Notes: generated from the letters alone by a model not told the origin. Counted from the stretch's first letter, positions 18,101 through 27,057 are shown. The stretch: DNA of 64,000 bases from PCC-6802 sp943367755 (GCA_943367755.1 CALRKB020000020.1:11399-75398), one strand, 5' to 3'. A program made the numbers and translations.

Positions 18101-21100
18101 GGCAGCCAGCATGAGCAGACCCAAGGCAGCTTCTTGATATTCCTCTGACTTGGCAGCACTTGCAAGAGCGCAATTGTACTCGCCGAGGAGGTAGAATCCA
18201 ATCGACTTAGCAACATAAAAGGCAAATAAGGACTGATAGCAGTCATGGGTTTCAAAGTAAGGCAGGATAACTTCCTCATTGAAGAAATCTTCTGCCCACT
18301 TCAACGGATGAGGGGTGCTTTTTTGAAGGCTCAAACTCAGTTGTAGCCAGATTTTAGCATCGTAGATGGGATGCTCTTGTTTTAGCTTGAGGATAAGATC
18401 GAAATAGCTATTGCGATCGGCAGCTAACAGTTCTAGGCGTTCCCCCCGTAAAAACAAGTAGTTGAGATAGGCAAGGATGCAGTAGCTGCCATGCTCGATG
18501 TCTCCGGTGTCAATGCCCGCGTCAATACCGGTTTTCAATGCAGCTAGAGATGCTGTAATGTGCTCTCGGCACGGGCAAACAAAAACCCCAAACACCAAAT
18601 TCACCTTGGACACAATGGCCTTGGCGTTATATCGATTCAGCAAGCTTAGCCCTAACTTACCTGCGTCATAGGCTGCAACCAAATCCTGTTTGACCGACCA
18701 TAAATAGAAGCCGTAGAGTTCATAGGCATAGGCCGCCAATTCCGAATAACCAAAGCGAACACATAGATTCATCATTGCTTGCACGATGCCTGGAAAGAGC
18801 TCGGGTCTCGACCGATGCACGGGCGGTGTAATCGCGATCAAAATCCTGAAGGCTGCTAGCTTCTCTGGATCGGTCATGGAAGGGGCTCGATCCAACTCTT
18901 GTGGGGAAGGGAGCAAGAACTCAAACGATCGAGTTGCTGCCTCACTCGATAAATGAATTCCCAATCTAGAGAGCAAGTCTAGCCCAGTTTCGATGGCTTT
19001 AAGTTGTTGACCTTGAGCCATATATATATGAATCGCTAGCTCTGAAGATTTGATCTGCTCTAGCAAACAGGTTGACTGTTGCCAAATAACTGTTACCAAA
19101 GTTTCTGCTTGCTCAAAGTGGGTATTGAGATATGCCACTTCCGCAGTTTCCTCATGCAGTGCTAGGGTCAAGCCATACTGGGTTTGCCAACTGTCGGTAG
19201 CTAACAGCTCTAACCCCATATTCAAATAGGCGATCGCCGCTTCGTAGGCATTAGCTAGCTTTGCTTTGCGCCCAGCTATTAGGTTTAACTGGGCTAGTTT
19301 GTTCCGCTCTACTGGATAGACAATTGACTTGATGTCCTGATTCAACTGATAGGTAATTTCAAAAATTCTTTCTTCCTGCTTGTGAGTGGGGGTATTAGCT
19401 AACAACAGTCGCCCGATTTTGAGGTGGGTTGCTTGTTTTTGCTCTAGAGGAATGAGGGTATAGGCGGCTTGCTGGATGCGATCGTGTAAGAAGCGATAGG
19501 TGATCGCCTGTCCCTGAGCCAGAACATCGACAAGTTCATTGTCATTCAACATCTGAGGCAAGCGATAGCCTTCGCCAACAGATACGAGCAACCCCATTTG
19601 AATGGCTTCCCACAACTCCTGAGCCGTCTGACTGAGGGATCGTTCGCCCACGATGGCGAGCGTTTGCAAGTCAAACAAATTGCCAATGCAAGCGGCTAAC
19701 TGCAATATGTGCTGGGTCGGTTCTGATAGCTTGGTGATTTTGCCAATCATCAGTTCAACCACGTTATCGGCAATGTCCCGTTGCTGAATTTGCTCTAGAT
19801 CCCATTGCCAGCCGTTCCCCCTTTTATTCTCCTCTGATAAGGGGTGACAGAGGAGGGGAGTTTCAAACCAGATCGAGCCATCTTCATATAGCGATTTGAG
19901 CAACTGGGTTAGGAAAAAGGGATTTCCCGCCGATTTCTCAAACAGCAGCTTAGCTAGAGGAATAACGGACATTGGTGAAGTATGGAGCGTCTCAGCTACC
20001 AGTTGAGTTACATGCTCCAACTCCAGTGGCTCTAGGTTAATTTCGGTTATCTTTGCACCCGCTTGACGAATCGCCTCAACGGTTTGCATCAAGGGATGGG
20101 CAGGGCTGACCTCGTTATCTCGATAGGCCGCAATTATGAGGGAATAGTGACTCTCTCCATTGGTCATGAAGGATTGCAAAGACTGGAGAGAGGCTATATC
20201 TATCCACTGCACATCATCCATGAAAATAAGCTGGGGATGGTCTGAACTCTGGAAAGTGTGAGAAAATTGATTGAAAGTACGAACTAGACGGTTCGCTGAT
20301 TCGAGCGCCCCCAACTCTGGGACAGGCGGTTGCTGACCCATAATCAGTTCCAGTTCTGGAATGGTGTCAATAATCAGTTGGGCATTAGCTCCCAGGTTAT
20401 GCAGGAAGCGATCGCGCCAATAGTGCAGACGCTCCGCACTTTCGGTCAACAATTGGCGAATTAATCCGCGAAAGGCTTGCATCACGGCGGACAGGGGAAT
20501 ATTCCGCTGAAATTGGTCATATTTACCCGATGCAAAATAGCCTTTATAGCGGGTTAATTGCCTCAGAATTTCGTTCACGAGCGCAGTTTTGCCGATACCA
20601 GAATAGCCACTTAACAACACTAGTTCGCAGCTACCTTGGCTGACGCGCTCAAAGGCTTCCGACAGCATTTTTACCTGAGTTTCCCTTCCATAGAGCTTTT
20701 GCGGAATGTTGAATTGGGTAAGGTCGTCCACCTGTCCCAGCCAAAATTCGCCAATGGTTCCAGTTGTGGTGTATTGCTCTAGACAGATTTCTAGATCTGC
20801 TTTTAACCCCAAAGCACTCTGATAGCGATCTTCAGCATTCTTCGCCATCAACTTCAGCACAATATCCGAAACAGCCTGAGGAATTTTTCCTTTTTCCTTT
20901 TCACTTTTTCCTTCCTCCAAAGGCGCTGGTTCCTTAGCCAAATGACAATAGACCAACTCTAACGGGTCGTCACTATGGAAGGGTAGCTGCCCAGCCAGCA
21001 GTTCGTAGAACGTGACACCCAAGGAGTAAAAATCACTGCGGTAGTCGATGCCTCGATTCATCCGTCCCGTTTGCTCTGGTGAGATGTATGCTAGAGTCCC

Positions 21101-21637
21101 TTCTAACAGATTAGGGCTCTGAATCTCTTGGGTTTCTTTAGGGAGTAAGGAAGATGCGCCGAAGTCGGTTAGTTGGATCTGTTTGGTTGTGGGCTGAATG
21201 AGAATGTTTTGCGGTGTGATATCTTTGTGGATAACACGATCACGATATAGCCCATCTAGAATATCCGCCAGTTGTAGCGCAATCTGCAAAAAATCAGCCA
21301 AATTTAGAGGATGAGAGGAGGTGTAATCCTGGAGGGATATGCAATCATCGTCTGACATGACTAACACAAATCCGTTACCACGGGGTTCTAAACCAAGGGA
21401 TCGGACTACCCCTGATATATTCAGATTCTTGGTAATGGTGTAGTGGTTGCGGAGTCGCAGCAGGTCATGAATTGAGGGGCGATCGCTCCTGAGCAATTTC
21501 AGAACCACGGGTTGCCCATCTGTAGACCGAACACCTCGGTAGACAAGAGTTTTGCTGCCAGCATAAACCAGTTGGTCGATCTGATAGCCGTCGATCGAAG
21601 GGAATCGATCGCCGAGGGGGTTAATTTGCTCCTTCAT
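15155..21637 (-). CDS. Giant dual kinase: Ser/Thr kinase-AAA-GAF-PAS-histidine kinase
   Basis: A 2160-residue protein joining two kinase chemistries. Residues 1 to about 290 are a PknB-type Ser/Thr kinase (HKDITPQNIL, DFGASSLL, YISPEQTGRMN). An AAA/STAND-type ATPase follows with P-loop LSGYSGIGKTALVNEI near residue 343 and FMDDVQWID. Next come a long helical repeat region, a GAF domain (about 1340-1490), two PAS/PAC modules (about 1530-1790), a coiled coil, and a histidine kinase with VAHEINTPLGVIRAA and ATP-binding NIIDNAIYAM and GSGLGLDIVQQIV. This is the family called 'multi-sensor signal transduction multi-kinase' in cyanobacteria. The hybrid kinase gene follows directly. Its ligand and targets are unknown. 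Confidence 0.9.
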   Translation of the reverse strand: MKEQINPLGDRFPSIDGYQIDQLVYAGSKTLVYRGVRSTDGQPVVLKLLRSDRPSIHDLLRLRNHYTITKNLNISGVVRSLGLEPRGNGFVLVMSDDDCISLQDYTSSHPLNLADFLQIALQLADILDGLYRDRVIHKDITPQNILIQPTTKQIQLTDFGASSLLPKETQEIQSPNLLEGTLAYISPEQTGRMNRGIDYRSDFYSLGVTFYELLAGQLPFHSDDPLELVYCHLAKEPAPLEEGKSEKEKGKIPQAVSDIVLKLMAKNAEDRYQSALGLKADLEICLEQYTTTGTIGEFWLGQVDDLTQFNIPQKLYGRETQVKMLSEAFERVSQGSCELVLLSGYSGIGKTALVNEILRQLTRYKGYFASGKYDQFQRNIPLSAVMQAFRGLIRQLLTESAERLHYWRDRFLHNLGANAQLIIDTIPELELIMGQQPPVPELGALESANRLVRTFNQFSHTFQSSDHPQLIFMDDVQWIDIASLQSLQSFMTNGESHYSLIIAAYRDNEVSPAHPLMQTVEAIRQAGAKITEINLEPLELEHVTQLVAETLHTSPMSVIPLAKLLFEKSAGNPFFLTQLLKSLYEDGSIWFETPLLCHPLSEENKRGNGWQWDLEQIQQRDIADNVVELMIGKITKLSEPTQHILQLAACIGNLFDLQTLAIVGERSLSQTAQELWEAIQMGLLVSVGEGYRLPQMLNDNELVDVLAQGQAITYRFLHDRIQQAAYTLIPLEQKQATHLKIGRLLLANTPTHKQEERIFEITYQLNQDIKSIVYPVERNKLAQLNLIAGRKAKLANAYEAAIAYLNMGLELLATDSWQTQYGLTLALHEETAEVAYLNTHFEQAETLVTVIWQQSTCLLEQIKSSELAIHIYMAQGQQLKAIETGLDLLSRLGIHLSSEAATRSFEFLLPSPQELDRAPSMTDPEKLAAFRILIAITPPVHRSRPELFPGIVQAMMNLCVRFGYSELAAYAYELYGFYLWSVKQDLVAAYDAGKLGLSLLNRYNAKAIVSKVNLVFGVFVCPCREHITASLAALKTGIDAGIDTGDIEHGSYCILAYLNYLFLRGERLELLAADRNSYFDLILKLKQEHPIYDAKIWLQLSLSLQKSTPHPLKWAEDFFNEEVILPYFETHDCYQSLFAFYVAKSIGFYLLGEYNCALASAAKSEEYQEAALGLLMLAAHNFYSSLSLLAQYLALPIQERSHSLQQVAANQQKMKVWAEHAPMNYQHKFDLVEAERHRVLGQYLEAMELYDRSIAGAKENNYIQEEALANELAAKFYLGWGKEKAAQGYMQEAYSCYTRWGARAKTDDLAQRYPQLLSSISKQITTPMLPGDTIASSQNSGNLSAILDLNTILKANQTLSSEIQLDRLLPALIQIIVTNAGADKAALFLNYDGSLQLGIKYFDNAVQSMERKSVDDCKHFPVALIHYVERTLETVITDETKHPGTIKDPYFLQYRPKSLLCTPILNQGQLIAILYLENAITSNTFTNDRVELLKLLCAQAAISLENARLYQQSQFYAQQLEKSLEELRVSETRFHKLSDNIPGVIYQIRINPKDGSADIPYISSGCYELYEVTAEAMMSGECGLRDFEHPDDRARIEQAIRQSAENLTPLHEEWRILTPNGKVKWIQVASQPERQANGSVLWDGVLMDISEKTRLETDRKQTEIALRQSQQFLQTVIDTFPLVVFWKDRQSVYLGCNQKSVLACGLASPTDIIGKTDYDMPWAETEADNYRADDRRVMDSGEAKLGIIETQVRADGSKIWIETNKLPIRNLNGEVIGILGTYQDITDRKAAEAQVQQQSQQLEQANQQLEEYSQTLEQRVEERTQELSQALTNLQSAQTELIQSEKMAALGQLTASVAHEINTPLGVIRAAITNIVAASNFSVQQLPKLMQSLSPQQQAEFLALVNAAIQNSHTLSTREERQLRQQLQIELADQGIADANSIASQLSQMQVGLNLYLYQSILHDQNCDEILQVASKLVLQHLSITSIQQEVDRAAKIVFALKAYSHQSRGNQKSLGQITDGIEVALTLYHNRLKQGIEVIRNYRKVPDILCDPDELTQVWVNIIDNAIYAMKQQGTLQIAVTQQGENVVVEVMDSGCGIPGDLQVQVFEPFFTTKPRGEGSGLGLDIVQQIVRRHDGTIQVYSQPGRTTFAVSFPLSSGR

Positions 21638-22075
21638 GACTGCACCTCACATCCAAACTGTTGGCAACGGTAAACAAACTATGAAAATTGGGTTCACCTG
21701 AATCCCTAGAACTCATATGTGGCGAAGACCCCACAGAATACTACTTTCGGATCACTACCCTCAACATAGATATTTTGAACTGGTGGCAACATTGGGGGCG
21801 ATCGCTCTCGTGCAATTACACTATATTCTGAGCCCTACTGCTGGGCTATTTACAGCATTTCAGCAATATTGGCACCCAGAAATATGGCTAGGCGATCTAC
21901 ACTGGAAGACAAAAGGTTAGTTATGAGACGACTTTGTTCGAAATCAACATAGCGAGTTTAGTAGTTGTGCAAATAAAGTCTGGCTCACTGACATCTTTTG
22001 CGAAGATTGCTTACACAATCTGGCCGACCGGGTAATACTGCAAATTTTAACGTACATAATTTCAGGAGATTTAGC
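21638..22075. other. Intergenic region with a short trpF-like relic
   Basis: A divergent interval between the giant kinase (minus) and the secreted START-like gene (plus). It contains a 67-codon plus-strand ORF (21717-21920) resembling nothing I know and probably not a gene. At 22031-22057 a 27-bp stretch matches 25 of 27 bases of the trpF start region (minus strand), encoding MYVKICSIT where trpF has MYVKICGIT. No other gene or RNA is apparent. Confidence 0.5.
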
Positions 22076-22741
22076 TTGAATAAAAAGATAAGTCGCGCGA
22101 GGGCAGCGTTTAAGGCATGCCAACAAGCTAGCGTTGCCTCTTTAGTCGCGATCGCTGCGCTGATTACCGTAACCAGTATCTCACCTGTGCAGGCGCAACT
22201 TTTCAGTGGCCCTGTAGATCGTCTACCACCATCTGAACGCGATGCTTTACATAAAGGGCGCGTCGTCGTGAATGGCAACAATGGTAACTACGAAGCGAAA
22301 GTGCTGGTAAAAGCCTCGCCCCAAGTAGTATGGAACGTACTGACGGATTATGCCAATCTGTCACGGTTTATTCCGAATATGGCCTCTAGTAAGGTGCTAG
22401 AAAGCAAAGGCGATCGCAAAGTTGTCGAACAAGTTGATAGCCGCCAAATATTTTTAATTAACATCCAATCACGCACCAAGTTAGCAATCAAGGAAACATT
22501 CCAAAAGCAAATTGATTTCAAAATGATTGATGGCGATCTTGATAGTTTGCAGGGCTACTGGAAAATGGAATTAGTCTCTACCCATCCCGGCGCAAAGCCA
22601 ACTCAAGTTTTGATCACCCACAATGTTGCTGCCCAACCCAAATCATCCGTGCCGTCGTCAACGTTTTATGATATTTTCAAAAGCTCACTCAGCGAAACCC
22701 TCACTGCCGTGAGCGGTGAAGTAGAGCGTCGGAGTAAATAA
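22076..22741 (+). CDS. Secreted SRPBCC/START-like (cyclase/dehydrase-type) protein
   Basis: I start this gene at TTG 22076 (221 residues) because AGGAG lies about 10 bp upstream and the N-terminus then reads as a signal peptide: basic (NKKISRARAAFKACQQ), hydrophobic (ASVASLVAIAALITVTSI), and a cleavage-like PVQAQL. An upstream ATG at 21998 would bury this signal. The mature part (about residues 45-215) is a START/polyketide-cyclase fold with APQVVWNVLTDYANLSRFIPNM-type motif, a hydrophobic-ligand cavity domain. It is predicted to act in the periplasm or thylakoid lumen. Its ligand is unknown. Confidence 0.75.
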   Translation: MNKKISRARAAFKACQQASVASLVAIAALITVTSISPVQAQLFSGPVDRLPPSERDALHKGRVVVNGNNGNYEAKVLVKASPQVVWNVLTDYANLSRFIPNMASSKVLESKGDRKVVEQVDSRQIFLINIQSRTKLAIKETFQKQIDFKMIDGDLDSLQGYWKMELVSTHPGAKPTQVLITHNVAAQPKSSVPSSTFYDIFKSSLSETLTAVSGEVERRSK

Positions 22742-22761
22742 TTCTTGGTCTACTCAGGCTT

Positions 22762-23982
22762 CTAATCAGTGGAGATCGCCTCTAATACTGCTTTCGGCAA
22801 CAACTTATCCTTAAACCAAATCACCTTTGCCGGTACTTCGCTCACTTTAACACCTGCTTTCTCCAGATTTAGCCGCTCGGAAATTGCCAATATGAGGTTA
22901 GGGCAATCAGATTGGCGAACCTGAGAGAATTTTTTACGCAAATATTCTGGTCGCCAATAACCAACTATTTCCAATAGATAGGTGCGCCCATCGGGATGGA
23001 CAAGTCGAAAATCAGGAATCATTACACTGCCTGGAATTGGAATTAAATCGACTTCTCTTTCTAATTTCCATTCAGTTTTCAGAGCATCCCAGCGCTCGGC
23101 AAATGATGCTTCTAACATACTATCGTAAGGCTTGCCTGGAGGATAATGACTAACTAAGCCACAGTCAGGATCAAGGCTAAATCGTCCTTTTCTGATCTGC
23201 TTACTATAGGGATCGCGTTCGATTAAATTAGCAGTGAGATTCCATTTAGTTACATGTAACAGAGCAGGTAGAAGCTTGGCGATCGCTAAACCATAACGCG
23301 TACTGTTATTGAATAAACTCGTTGGGCCATCAATTGTGACCGTAAATCCAAAATCGGCATCGCCTTCGATGTAAGCCATCAGTTGAAAGAGTTTGAGATA
23401 GCGAAATAGCAGCTTATATTCACCTGGGTCATTGCGATGCACATTCAGTACTAGATCGCTGGCGCGGTAAAAAATGCCCTGTACCTGCGATAGATTGTAG
23501 CGATGCAGTAATGCCTCAGCCGTAGGCGGATCGAACTGCGTTAAGATGCGATTTTCGGCTAAATCGGCATAAAGCCCTTCACTAATGTGGGTCGGCAATA
23601 CCTCACGGGTTAATTCCTTGCCTAGATCGTCTGCTAATTTGGTGAGAGTTTGCTGTGTTGCCTGTATTGAAGGCGAGGTTTGGGTAGAGAGACTGAATAC
23701 ACGCGCTCTCAATTCCTGTGGTTCCAGCGGGCTGATAATCTCAAATGTACTGAAAGCATTACGTAAAATATAGGCTAGACCTCGCTTCATTCGATAGTCC
23801 GGGCTATCTCCTTCTAATTCCAGTAATTGGCGATCGAGTTCTCCTTGTCTCTCTCCTTGGGCGGCTTGAAAAATATTAATTAGCTCTGAAGCGATCGCTA
23901 AATTCTGCGCATCCAATTTCAGACGCTTTGGCACAATCGTCTCACCATTGCGCCTCTGCATTAATAGATCGCTCGGTAACAT
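22762..23982 (-). CDS. DUF790 family protein (Bax1-like putative nuclease)
   Basis: A 406-residue DUF790 protein. The family includes archaeal Bax1, a structure-specific nuclease partner of the XPB helicase. The N-terminus (MLPSDLLMQRRNGETIVPKRL) and the internal YGLAIAKLLPALLHVTKWNLTA are typical. The C-terminal part reads like a restriction-nuclease fold: MIPDFRLVHPDGRTYLLEIVGYW (acidic residue, then a strand with E in place of ExK), then KFSQVRQSDCPNLILAIS. It starts 6 bp after the upstream gene's stop, so it is the last gene of the minus-strand operon that includes sdhB. No helicase partner is adjacent. Confidence 0.8.
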   Translation of the reverse strand: MLPSDLLMQRRNGETIVPKRLKLDAQNLAIASELINIFQAAQGERQGELDRQLLELEGDSPDYRMKRGLAYILRNAFSTFEIISPLEPQELRARVFSLSTQTSPSIQATQQTLTKLADDLGKELTREVLPTHISEGLYADLAENRILTQFDPPTAEALLHRYNLSQVQGIFYRASDLVLNVHRNDPGEYKLLFRYLKLFQLMAYIEGDADFGFTVTIDGPTSLFNNSTRYGLAIAKLLPALLHVTKWNLTANLIERDPYSKQIRKGRFSLDPDCGLVSHYPPGKPYDSMLEASFAERWDALKTEWKLEREVDLIPIPGSVMIPDFRLVHPDGRTYLLEIVGYWRPEYLRKKFSQVRQSDCPNLILAISERLNLEKAGVKVSEVPAKVIWFKDKLLPKAVLEAISTD

Positions 23983-23988
23983 ATGGCG

Positions 23989-24882
23989 TTATATTAGTGC
24001 TTTCAAAACTGGCGTGGTAGAAACGATATGGCGATTTAATCCCAGCGTTACGGGATCGATGCCTAGCGCCAAGCCAATTAGTTGGGGTAAATGCAGGATG
24101 GGAATTCCTAACTTGTGACCGATCGCTTGCTCTACTTCCGGCTGACGCGAGTCCAAATTGAGGTGGCAAAGGGGACAAGGCGTGACAATACAATCTGCTC
24201 CCGCATCAATTGCTGCACTAAGATGCCGCCCCGCCATCGAAAACGAAGCGTTAGTTGCATAGCTAGATATTGGCCAGCCGCAACACTGCACGCGACCTTC
24301 GTAATATACTGGAGTGGCTCCTAAGGTGCGAAATACATTTTCTAATGATTCAGGCTTATAGGGATCGTCAAAGCGTGTGACGGTTTGTGCGCGTAATAGA
24401 TAACAGCCATAAAAAGAAGCACACTTAAGATTAGTTAGCGATCGCTTTACCTTCTCTTGCAGCCGATCTAAACCATAATCGCGAATCAAAATCCATAGTA
24501 GATGCAGTACTTCTGTGGAACCATGAAAATGCTGACCCTCTGCTTCTAGCAGTTGGTTGACGCGATCGCGCTGCGCCGGGTCGGTAAACTTGAGCTTATC
24601 GTTTACCCTGCCCAGTACCCCTTGGCAAGTACTACACTGCGTCATTACAGTTAAGTTGAGTTCTTCCGCCAAGGCAATATTGCGAGCATTTACCGTATCT
24701 TCCAATAGCTCATCGGTTTCTTTAAATGTGCCAGATCCGCAGCAGGACGCTTTGTGTAATTCTACTAGTTCGATGCCGAGGGCTGTCGCGATCGCCGTGG
24801 TAGATGCATGAAGCTCTTTACAAGCTCCTTTCGCCACGCAACCAGGATAATAAGCGTATTTAAATTCCTTTGTTTCAGTCAT
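23989..24882 (-). CDS. CCG-domain iron-sulfur protein, HdrB/SdhE-like
   Basis: A 297-residue protein with two cysteine-rich CCG domains of the heterodisulfide reductase subunit B family. Domain 1 has YYPGC...CCGSGTF...CSTCQ (residues about 12-85) and domain 2 has FYGCYLLR...CCGWP...CPLCH (about 158-245). Such domains bind a non-cubane [4Fe-4S] cluster or zinc. In organisms with non-classical succinate dehydrogenases this type of protein (SdhE/SdhC-like) replaces the cytochrome b anchor. An sdhB gene lies upstream on the same strand with two small genes between, so I infer it is the membrane-associating subunit of an unconventional succinate:quinone reductase. Confidence 0.8.
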   Translation of the reverse strand: MTETKEFKYAYYPGCVAKGACKELHASTTAIATALGIELVELHKASCCGSGTFKETDELLEDTVNARNIALAEELNLTVMTQCSTCQGVLGRVNDKLKFTDPAQRDRVNQLLEAEGQHFHGSTEVLHLLWILIRDYGLDRLQEKVKRSLTNLKCASFYGCYLLRAQTVTRFDDPYKPESLENVFRTLGATPVYYEGRVQCCGWPISSYATNASFSMAGRHLSAAIDAGADCIVTPCPLCHLNLDSRQPEVEQAIGHKLGIPILHLPQLIGLALGIDPVTLGLNRHIVSTTPVLKALI

Positions 24883-24938
24883 GGTTTAGATTACCCACAA
24901 TAAATTTAGCTAAGGCAAAAAGCGATTAATTTGACAAA

Positions 24939-25553
24939 CTACTCCTGAAGTTGACTTTGAATATAGTTGTAACCTTTATTAAAACTGAAAAGCATCTTAC
25001 AGCCATAATTATCCAAAGCCTCCACAATATCTGGTGTATCAAAGTCTCGCGAATTGCGATTGAGAAAACATTTCTTATCTGACTCAGTTGCACTTAAATG
25101 GCTAATTACAGATGCATACACAATTGAGTCTTGGGGAGAAAGGTTGAGACTTGATTCAAATTCTAGTGCTGCAGCTAATATACGTTGCTCTAAAGGGATA
25201 ACTTCAGCTACACTCAAAATCTTATCTATTGTTTGACGCAGTATTCTCTTCTCTTCTTCAATACTTTGAATTAAAATGCTTGTTAGATTCTGCAATAAAC
25301 TATTAGCCTCATCTCTATATACCTCCGAACGCGATAGCTGCTTAAGTTCAGTTTTAACACCCCCATTAATTATAGATTGCCTTTTGTTTGCAAAACTTCT
25401 AATAGTTCCGTAAGGCTCAACTATACAATATGCAGGAATAACTAGCTGTGCCTTTTTCGTCTCACAAATTGAAACAATCTGATTGCAACTTTGATATTGT
25501 TCTTGCTTTAGAGCCATTTCTAAAATAAAGTTTGACTCAACGTATATATTCAT
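24939..25553 (-). CDS. PIN-domain-like protein
   Basis: A 204-residue protein. The N-terminus MNIYVESNFILEMALKQEQ has the first acidic position of a PIN RNase fold (E where D is usual). A second acidic patch lies in SLNLSPQDSIVYASVISHL (about 148-165), and FLNRNSRDFDTPDI provides the typical C-terminal N/D motif. The start overlaps the stop of the preceding gene by 4 bp (ATGA), indicating translational coupling. With its neighbour it looks like a two-gene accessory or toxin-type module inserted between sdhB and the HdrB-like gene. No cognate antitoxin of a known family is recognisable. Confidence 0.65.
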   Translation of the reverse strand: MNIYVESNFILEMALKQEQYQSCNQIVSICETKKAQLVIPAYCIVEPYGTIRSFANKRQSIINGGVKTELKQLSRSEVYRDEANSLLQNLTSILIQSIEEEKRILRQTIDKILSVAEVIPLEQRILAAALEFESSLNLSPQDSIVYASVISHLSATESDKKCFLNRNSRDFDTPDIVEALDNYGCKMLFSFNKGYNYIQSQLQE

Positions 25554-26017
25554 GCTGCTAGTTCGAGAATTGTATGTCCACTTTTAATTGCATCATACAG
25601 ACCAGATTCAATTAGCCAATCTTGAGTACTTCCATATCTAACAGGAAAAATATCAGAACGCATAATTTCGTCTAGCCAAGCATCAATAATCAACTCCAAA
25701 CTCTGCGCACTCATATTCTCTATTGATATACCAGTTCTATCTGAATATGGTTTCAGAATTAGTGTTGGGTCAATCTCATAATCTGGTTGCACCAATTCTG
25801 CCAAAGATTCAGCATCTTTCCATAAGTAAAAACGGTCAGGTGTCGCTAGCAGAAAGAAGCGCGTCTGTGGTAAATATCCATGTGCAAGGATATTACGGCG
25901 CAATTCAGCCCCCCATTTAGGAGAAGTTCCCAACTTTCGCTTTACTTCAACGATAAGGACTAGCTGGCTGTTCTTGTCATAGACTGCAATATCTATTTCG
26001 TTATTGGTAAATCTCAT
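25550..26017 (-). CDS. Small restriction-nuclease-like protein
   Basis: 155 residues, PD-(D/E)xK-like. The run NEIDIAVYDKNSQLVLIVEVKRK has the classic acidic...ExK arrangement of type I restriction HsdR N-domains and related nucleases, followed by RFFLLATPDRFYLWKD as in HsdR_N/DUF families that monitor restriction substrates. The start overlaps the sdhB stop by one base (TAATG) and its stop overlaps the PIN-like gene start by 4 bp, so all three are translationally coupled. The catalytic residues appear intact. Its biological role is unknown. Confidence 0.6.
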   Translation of the reverse strand: MRFTNNEIDIAVYDKNSQLVLIVEVKRKLGTSPKWGAELRRNILAHGYLPQTRFFLLATPDRFYLWKDAESLAELVQPDYEIDPTLILKPYSDRTGISIENMSAQSLELIIDAWLDEIMRSDIFPVRYGSTQDWLIESGLYDAIKSGHTILELAA

Positions 26018-27057
26018 TACTGTTTATCCTTTATTGATAGATTCCTACTGCCTAGTTTCTGCACTGATTCAATCAGGGATTTAACCTGTTTTACTCCTTC
26101 AGATGGTTTGAACTGCCAAGGCCAGGGCATTTTGCCTGCGAGAATCATACGAATACCCAGTGGCACGATGCTCAGCATCCCCTTGATGTCTTTGAGGTTA
26201 TTGCCAACCACCTTAACTCCAAACTTGCTCTCATCAATCCAACCTTCTTCTTTTACTAACTCCACCATAGTATGACGATGACGTTGGGCAGTTGATTCAG
26301 GTAGATGTGTATCTTTGAGAATCTCTTGCCTAATCTGCGAAATTCGATCTAAAGGTTGTACTTCTACTGGGCAAACTTCATTACAGTTATAACAACGCGT
26401 ACAGCCCCAGGCAAAATCAAGATCGTTGTACTTCACAACTCGTTCTTCTGTGCGATCGTCGCGATTGTCGGCCAGTAGGCGATAGGCTTTGGCTAGAGCA
26501 TGGGGACCAACAAATTTATCGTTGACATTTGCCGCATTGCACTCAGAATAACAGGAGCCACAGAGAATGCAGTTAGCTGCCACCTGCAACTTATCTCGCT
26601 GGGCTGGGGTCTGCAAAAATTCTGTTTTAGAGATCTGATGTGAAGCCGTGGAAACGTATGGATCGACCAGTGCCAGGTTATCCCAAAATTTAGTCATATC
26701 TACCACCAGGTCTTTAATTACGGGGAGATTTTGCATGGGCTCGATCGCAATAGTATGACTACTACCATCTAGCTCTGCTTCAATATTGGTGAGTGGCGAT
26801 CGCTGTCTCTCTAGAACTTCACTAACTAATTTTTGGCAAGCTAATCCAGACACGCCATCAATTTTCATGCCACAGGAGCCACAAATCACATTCCGACAAT
26901 TGCGCCGAAATACCAATGACCCATCCTGCTCCCATTGGATTTTATTCAGAATATCCAGGACTGTATTGCTGCTGGGATCAACTTCAACTTCGTAGGTTTG
27001 ATACCGAGGTGCACTAGTACGAGATGCCTGTCGTCGAATCTTGACTGAAATCTTCAT
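26017..27057 (-). CDS. sdhB: Succinate dehydrogenase/fumarate reductase iron-sulfur subunit
   Basis: A 346-residue SdhB. The N-terminal plant-type ferredoxin domain has the [2Fe-2S] ligands CRNVICGSCG...C (about 55-75). The C-terminal ferredoxin domain has CILCGSCYSEC and CTRCYNCNEVCP for the [4Fe-4S] and [3Fe-4S] clusters. I start at ATG 27057, preceded by GAGG, rather than six codons earlier. The protein has a C-terminal extension of about 80 residues after the last cluster, ending VQKLGSRNLSIKD. It feeds electrons from succinate to quinone at the membrane. sdhA is not in the window. Confidence 0.9.
   Translation of the reverse strand: MKISVKIRRQASRTSAPRYQTYEVEVDPSSNTVLDILNKIQWEQDGSLVFRRNCRNVICGSCGMKIDGVSGLACQKLVSEVLERQRSPLTNIEAELDGSSHTIAIEPMQNLPVIKDLVVDMTKFWDNLALVDPYVSTASHQISKTEFLQTPAQRDKLQVAANCILCGSCYSECNAANVNDKFVGPHALAKAYRLLADNRDDRTEERVVKYNDLDFAWGCTRCYNCNEVCPVEVQPLDRISQIRQEILKDTHLPESTAQRHRHTMVELVKEEGWIDESKFGVKVVGNNLKDIKGMLSIVPLGIRMILAGKMPWPWQFKPSEGVKQVKSLIESVQKLGSRNLSIKDKQ

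Noticed and set aside
21717..21920. A 67-codon plus-strand ORF
   Set aside because: No recognisable domain, no ribosome binding site, and it lies in a divergent promoter region.
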